A stretch of 49,272 nt of DNA from JBDSZL01 sp039925145 (GTDB lineage Bacteria > Acidobacteriota > Vicinamibacteria > Vicinamibacterales > SCN-69-37). The number at the start of each line of letters is the position of its first letter. Positions within the stretch are counted from its first letter, which is position 1. The position numbers and the translations under genes were made by a program. The stretch lies in the NCBI GenBank assembly GCA_039925145.1, contig JBDSZL010000033.1, positions 1 to 49,272 of the forward strand. Direction: 5' to 3'. This document shows, one piece after another, positions 45,679 through 49,272 of this stretch. The notes under the pieces were generated by a model that was given only the letters and a program-made list of their open reading frames with translations, did not search any database and was not told where the DNA came from.

Positions 45679-46632
45679 TCAGTTAGACCGCGCCGACCCG
45701 GACTCGGTTACAAGCGCCTGGACCTCCTGGAGCCCCGGCAGAGCCGTTTGGGCCCCGACTGCCCGGCAATTGAGGGCCGCCGTGGCATTGGCGGCGTCGA
45801 GCAGCGCGTCGAGATTCGCGTCGTGACCCGCCCGAATCCAGGCGCTGGCGAATCCGCCGCGGAAGGCGTCGCCCGCCCCTGTCGTGTCGACCGTGGAGAC
45901 GACAAAACCGGGGGTCCGGACCTCGAGTTCGTCGGCGACCGCCACCGACCCTCGAGGGCCGAGCGTGGCCACCACGACCGCGGGTCGTAGGTCGGCGAAC
46001 ATCTCGTGCAGCCCGGCCTCGACCGTGGCAGCTCCCGAATACGCGAGCACGAAAGCTTCCGGGGCGATGATGACATCAATCAACCGAAGGAGGGCCTCCG
46101 TTTCCGGCGCGACGCGGTCCACGTCAACAATCGTCCGAATTCCCGCGCGTCTGGCCGATTCCGCGCAGGCGATCGACACAGCAAGATCGGTAGCATCGAG
46201 CAGCAGAATGCGGCTGTCGCTGACCGCCGCCACAACCGGGGCTGGGTCGGCCAGCCGGAGACGCGGGTCGCGATATTCGTAGACCATCCGCTCTCCGGCC
46301 GGATCGACGATGACCACCGCGATGCGGCTGGCGCTCTGGTGATGCTCGATGGCGGCAACGGAGACGCCTTCGCGCGCCAGTTGGGCGCGGACGACTTCGC
46401 CCCAGTCATCGGTGCCAAAGACGCCGGCATAGCGCACGCGTACACCCTGGCGGGCGCAGGCCACAGCGGCAGTTGCCGCCTGCCCGCCGACGTGCCTCTC
46501 GAAGCCGCGCAGCGTCTTCTTCTGTGCAATGGGAGCGTCGAGGGACTCCAGCGCCACGAAGTCGAGGCTGTTCTCGCCAAACACGGCGATGTCGACGGAG
46601 CCGGTCGAGGGTAGAAGCGGACAGAAGCGCAT
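45679..46632 (-). CDS. PfkB-family carbohydrate kinase
   Basis: The 317-residue ribokinase-like enzyme phosphorylates a sugar or nucleoside with ATP. It has the N-terminal glycine pair region FERHVGGQAATAAVACARQG and the C-terminal signature VDTTGAGDAFRGGF, containing the catalytic Asp and the anion hole. A Pro-Leu-Leu-Pro-Ser extension precedes the core. The frame extends to 46776, but the ATG at 46632 fits the family. Ribose, adenosine, fructose and 2-keto-3-deoxygluconate are all possible substrates. Confidence 0.9.
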   Translation of the reverse strand: MRFCPLLPSTGSVDIAVFGENSLDFVALESLDAPIAQKKTLRGFERHVGGQAATAAVACARQGVRVRYAGVFGTDDWGEVVRAQLAREGVSVAAIEHHQSASRIAVVIVDPAGERMVYEYRDPRLRLADPAPVVAAVSDSRILLLDATDLAVSIACAESARRAGIRTIVDVDRVAPETEALLRLIDVIIAPEAFVLAYSGAATVEAGLHEMFADLRPAVVVATLGPRGSVAVADELEVRTPGFVVSTVDTTGAGDAFRGGFASAWIRAGHDANLDALLDAANATAALNCRAVGAQTALPGLQEVQALVTESGSARSN

Positions 46633-46649
46633 AAGGGGCTCGGGGCGGG

Positions 46650-47120
46650 CTAGCTCTCGAGCAGGTAGAAGACGTCCGTCCGGATCTGGGAGGGGTCGCG
46701 GTCCCACTCCTGTTGCCAGTGGCCGTAAATCTCCCAGCTGATGCCGGCGCGGGTGCGGCCCTGCTCGTCGCACCATCCACGAATCGCCTCGTTCGCGAGA
46801 CGCAATTGCGCATACGGGCCGAAGTGCGTCGCTGTCGCGACCTCACCCGCGGGCGTGAGCGTGCCTACGACATCCTCGTGCCCGGGGAACGGCGAGCTTA
46901 CTTCGACGCCGATCTCCACGTCGAGCAGACCGTTTTCACCCCCACGGTAGATCGCAATGTGTCGGCCGGCCCCGGTGACCTGCGCGGCCTTGACGGCTCG
47001 CCACACCAGGCCACACGCCTCAGGAACCAGCCTCGGCAATTCGTGCTTGTGCACGCCGCGGCGGCGCACGACTGCGATCGGATGACTGGCGACGTCTTCG
47101 AATTTCACGCTGTAGCTCAT
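46650..47120 (-). CDS. GyrI-like / AraC effector-binding domain protein
   Basis: The 156-residue stand-alone ligand-binding domain is of the SOUL/GyrI-like kind. It starts with VKFEDVASHPIAVVRRRGVH and has the typical core EIGVEVSSPFPGHEDVVG, then ATATHFGPYAQLRLANEAI and the late SWEIYGHW. Such domains bind small hydrophobic molecules or DNA gyrase (SbmC) and occur also fused to AraC or MerR regulators. It stands alone, 17 bases before the PfkB-type kinase. Function not assigned. It is divergent from the UbiA-like gene, with about 174 bases between and no clear promoter seen. Confidence 0.85.
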   Translation of the reverse strand: MSYSVKFEDVASHPIAVVRRRGVHKHELPRLVPEACGLVWRAVKAAQVTGAGRHIAIYRGGENGLLDVEIGVEVSSPFPGHEDVVGTLTPAGEVATATHFGPYAQLRLANEAIRGWCDEQGRTRAGISWEIYGHWQQEWDRDPSQIRTDVFYLLES

Positions 47121-47294
47121 GGCGGTGACAGGGCGTTTCGCAGAGCAGAGTCTGGAGCATCAGAGAAATCTGCAGCGCCATCATCGCGTGCCGTGGGTCC
47201 GGGAGCAAGTGACTTGCTGGTGGCGGGCGATCGATGCCGGGGCGGCGGGCATTACGTGCGCGTCGTGCTCGGGCATATGTGATGGGATAGAGAA

Positions 47295-48074
47295 ATGCCT
47301 GCGTCGCCCGCCGTTCGTCCTGCTCTGCGACTCCTGCATTACTGGTGGCCGGTGATGATGGGAGCCTCAACCGCTCTTGTCGTGCAACGCGCGACCGCCA
47401 GGCCCGTTAACGGCGCGGGCTTCGCGCTGCTGCTCGCGGGAATTCTCGCCGCCTACAGCCTCGATCGGCTTCTGGACGAATCGGACGGCACCGAGACCAC
47501 GTGGTTGCGTTGGACGTTGCTGGCCGGTGCCGCCATTGGCGTGCTCGCCAGTGCGATCCTGCTCGCCATCGTCCCATTACGCGTCGCGATACTGGTGCCC
47601 GGGCTGGCTGTGGTGGTGCTCGGCTATGCGCGCTTGAAGTCGGTGCCCGTGCTGAAGACCTTGCTCGTGTCGGCTGCCTGGACCTGGAGCCTGATCGCGC
47701 TGCCCTTCGGCGACGGCTCGTGGTTTGGCTGGCGCGCCTGGATGACGCCCGTGGCCATTCCGCTCACCTGCCTCATCGCGAGTGGCTGTCTGTTGTGCGA
47801 CTTGAAGGACGTGGAGCAAGACCGCCGAAGGGCCGTGGCGAGCCTGCCCGTGGTCGTCGGTGAGCAAGGCGCCATCGCCGTGGCGGTGGCTCTGGCCGGC
47901 GTCGGCGCTTTGATCTCACTCGCCGAACGCCGCCCAGGCCTGTTGGTCGGCGGATTGGCCATGGGCCTGGCCGCGATGCGTCCACACGTGATTGCACGTG
48001 ACGTCATCGGACCATTGGTGGTCGACGTCATTCTCACGATTCCCGGCCTGTTGATTGCCCTTCACCTCGTGTAG
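47295..48074 (+). CDS. UbiA-family prenyltransferase-like membrane protein
   Basis: The 259-residue membrane protein has about eight helices. Two Asp-rich cytoplasmic loops match UbiA enzymes: YSLDRLLDESDG (first) and CDLKDVEQDRRRAVASLPVV (second, DxxDxxxD followed by the LPVV step). UbiA enzymes prenylate aromatic rings or sugars, for example menaquinone, haem O and decaprenyl-phosphoribose synthesis. The first motif lacks the usual Asn-Asp start, so activity is uncertain. GGGATAGAGAA precedes the ATG. It overlaps the end of the convergent glycosyltransferase gene by 41 bases. Confidence 0.75.
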   Translation: MPASPAVRPALRLLHYWWPVMMGASTALVVQRATARPVNGAGFALLLAGILAAYSLDRLLDESDGTETTWLRWTLLAGAAIGVLASAILLAIVPLRVAILVPGLAVVVLGYARLKSVPVLKTLLVSAAWTWSLIALPFGDGSWFGWRAWMTPVAIPLTCLIASGCLLCDLKDVEQDRRRAVASLPVVVGEQGAIAVAVALAGVGALISLAERRPGLLVGGLAMGLAAMRPHVIARDVIGPLVVDVILTIPGLLIALHLV

Positions 48075-49107
48075 TGCCCGACTCGTCGGCGGCCGGCGCC
48101 GCGGCCCTCCCGATCCACGACGCATCAGAGCCTGCGTCGTCGTCGAGCGGCAGAGGGGGGGACAGTGGCTCCGAAGGAGCGTTGGCGATGTCCACGACCA
48201 GGGCCTGCAGCAACAACTGGAAGCCCAGAATGATCGGCAGCGCAGCGACCATGACGGTGCCTGTCGTCGCGGGCACGGCGGTCAGCACCGAGCGACGCCA
48301 TTCGAGACCTCCGAACACGATGCCGAACAGGAACATTGGCGCGCCGCACAGCAGGAAGACCGAGACGGCCGAGAAGTCGTAGAGGAAGTAGTGGCGCACG
48401 ATCCTGCGCGCGCACCCCCAGAGCAGCTTCAGCGGAAACTCGGCGAGCGCGGTCGCTACAGACAGCGACGAGATCTCTCCGCGGTAGCGGGCGGGGATCG
48501 GAACATCCTCGACCTTGGCGCGCACGAGCCCCAGTTCGATGAGCAGCCCGCTCTCGAAGAAGTACCTCCGAGGCAGGCGCGAGAGATCGAGCCTGCGAAG
48601 CAGGTCGGAACGCAAGGCGACGTAGCCGTTCGTGGGGTCGAACATGCGCCAGTGGCCCGAGGCCGCTTTCACCAGGAAGGTCAACGATGCATTGCCGAAC
48701 CGACGCACCACCGGCATCCCCTCGAGGAAGCTGAGGTGAGAGTAGCGGTTTCCCTTCGCGACGTCCGCGCGGTGAGCGAGGAGAGGTTCGAGCAGGCGCG
48801 GCAGGTATGTCGGATCCATCTGGCCGTCGCCGTCCATCTTGACCACGATGTCGGCGCCGGCTTCGAGGGCGACGCGCATCCCGGTCACCGTCGCGCCGCC
48901 CACCCCCAGATTGCGCGCGTGGCGAACGAGCCGGACGCGGGCGTCGCCGCACCGGCAAACCCGATCGGCGGTCTCGTCGGGGCTCGCATCGTCCACCACC
49001 ACGATCGTGCGCACGACGGCCGGAATCGTCCGCAGCGTCTCCTCGATCTGGCTCTCGACGCGGTAGGCGGGGATCACGACCGCGACGTGCACCAGAGTGT
49101 GGCTCAT
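48034..49107 (-). CDS. DPM1-like glycosyltransferase family 2 with C-terminal membrane domain
   Basis: The 357-residue protein should transfer a sugar to polyprenyl phosphate. The GT-A domain has VVIPAYRVESQIEETL, VVVDDASPDETAD and the metal site VKMDGDGQMDP, which is typical of dolichyl-phosphate mannose synthase-like enzymes. Two transmembrane helices near the end (VFLLCGAPMFLFGIVFGG and VMVAALPIILGFQLLLQAL) anchor it. A low-complexity acidic tail follows. The ATG at 49107 fits the family; the upstream open frame is spurious. It is not linked to the main polysaccharide locus here and may feed a separate lipid-linked sugar pathway. Confidence 0.87.
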   Translation of the reverse strand: MSHTLVHVAVVIPAYRVESQIEETLRTIPAVVRTIVVVDDASPDETADRVCRCGDARVRLVRHARNLGVGGATVTGMRVALEAGADIVVKMDGDGQMDPTYLPRLLEPLLAHRADVAKGNRYSHLSFLEGMPVVRRFGNASLTFLVKAASGHWRMFDPTNGYVALRSDLLRRLDLSRLPRRYFFESGLLIELGLVRAKVEDVPIPARYRGEISSLSVATALAEFPLKLLWGCARRIVRHYFLYDFSAVSVFLLCGAPMFLFGIVFGGLEWRRSVLTAVPATTGTVMVAALPIILGFQLLLQALVVDIANAPSEPLSPPLPLDDDAGSDASWIGRAAAPAADESGTTRGEGQSTGRES

Positions 49108-49116
49108 CGGCCCGCG

Positions 49117-49122
49117 ATTGTA
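49117..49122 (-). promoter_or_regulatory. Possible -10 of the DPM1-like gene
   Basis: On the minus strand TACAAT (five of six matches) ends 9 bases before the ATG at 49107, so the message would be nearly leaderless. A 5-base inverted repeat (AGCCC/GGGCT) lies just upstream in the spacer. No good -35 is seen at 17 bases. The remaining bases up to the window end hold no other evident feature. Confidence 0.35.
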
Positions 49123-49272
49123 GCCCGACTGAGGGCTGGTCGGTGCGTTTACCACATCCGCGCCTCGGCTTCTCCGGCCCGGGGTCAGAGCGTGCGCCCT
49201 CCGAGCGGGCAACGGCTTCTCCTAGCCTGGATAATTCGCGAGTGATCGTGTTTGCCTGAAACACAAACGCCT

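Noticed and set aside
48055..49245. Plus-strand open frame of 396 codons opposite the DPM1-like gene
   Set aside because: It is antisense to a gene with intact GT2 motifs and has no recognisable domain; a shadow of high GC.

Overview
This window is GC-rich bacterial chromosome, densely coded, with frequent GTG starts and 4-base stop/start overlaps. HspR-type heat-shock control, a NusG-paralogue-led polysaccharide locus and the general gene content suggest an Acidobacteriota-like soil or sediment bacterium, perhaps class Vicinamibacteria. That placement is inference; no rRNA or tRNA gene was recognised, and no CRISPR, insertion sequence, phage or plasmid gene was seen.

Positions 1 to about 28,500 hold one leftward (minus-strand) cell-surface polysaccharide locus. 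Read in transcription order it begins with a textbook sigma-54 (-24/-12) promoter and a specialised NusG paralogue (UpxY/RfaH/LoaP type). Next come a lipoprotein-like protein with calcium-loop repeats and, overlapping it by 4 bases, an NtrC-like regulator whose ATPase motifs are destroyed. A small secreted protein, an outer-membrane beta-barrel, a Wza-like export protein, a Wzc-like tyrosine autokinase and a Wzm/Wzt ABC exporter follow. After these are ten complete glycosyltransferases, a Wzy-like polymerase, a glutamine-dependent amidotransferase of the asparagine synthase family, a carbamoyltransferase and a sugar-nucleotide epimerase. An eleventh glycosyltransferase runs off the left edge. 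The genes from Wzt to the asparagine synthase-like gene are almost all overlapping or abutting, so they are probably translated as a coupled unit.

Positions 28,500 to 35,300 hold a TerC-family membrane protein (minus) and, divergent from it, a heat-shock/proteostasis operon: hspR, a CbpA-type DnaJ, clpB and ftsH. A strong near-leaderless promoter overlapped by an inverted repeat precedes hspR. Convergent to ftsH is rho, with its own extended -10 promoter.

Positions 36,800 to 47,120 are a leftward run of housekeeping genes. In transcription order they are a GyrI-like domain protein, a PfkB-type sugar kinase, an ECF sigma factor with its zinc-binding anti-sigma factor, two envelope proteins, recG, rsmD, coaD, an aminotransferase, a GlcD-type FAD oxidase and a CoA-binding protein. 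The right end has a UbiA-family membrane protein (plus) tail-to-tail with a DPM1-like glycosyltransferase (minus).

The most unusual region is the regulatory head of the polysaccharide locus (24.8 to 28.4 kb). A sigma-54 promoter drives a processive-antiterminator-like protein, while the only NtrC-family protein nearby appears unable to activate sigma-54. The export machinery also mixes parts of the Wzy-dependent pathway (autokinase, polymerase) with an O-antigen ABC exporter and has no visible Wzx flippase.
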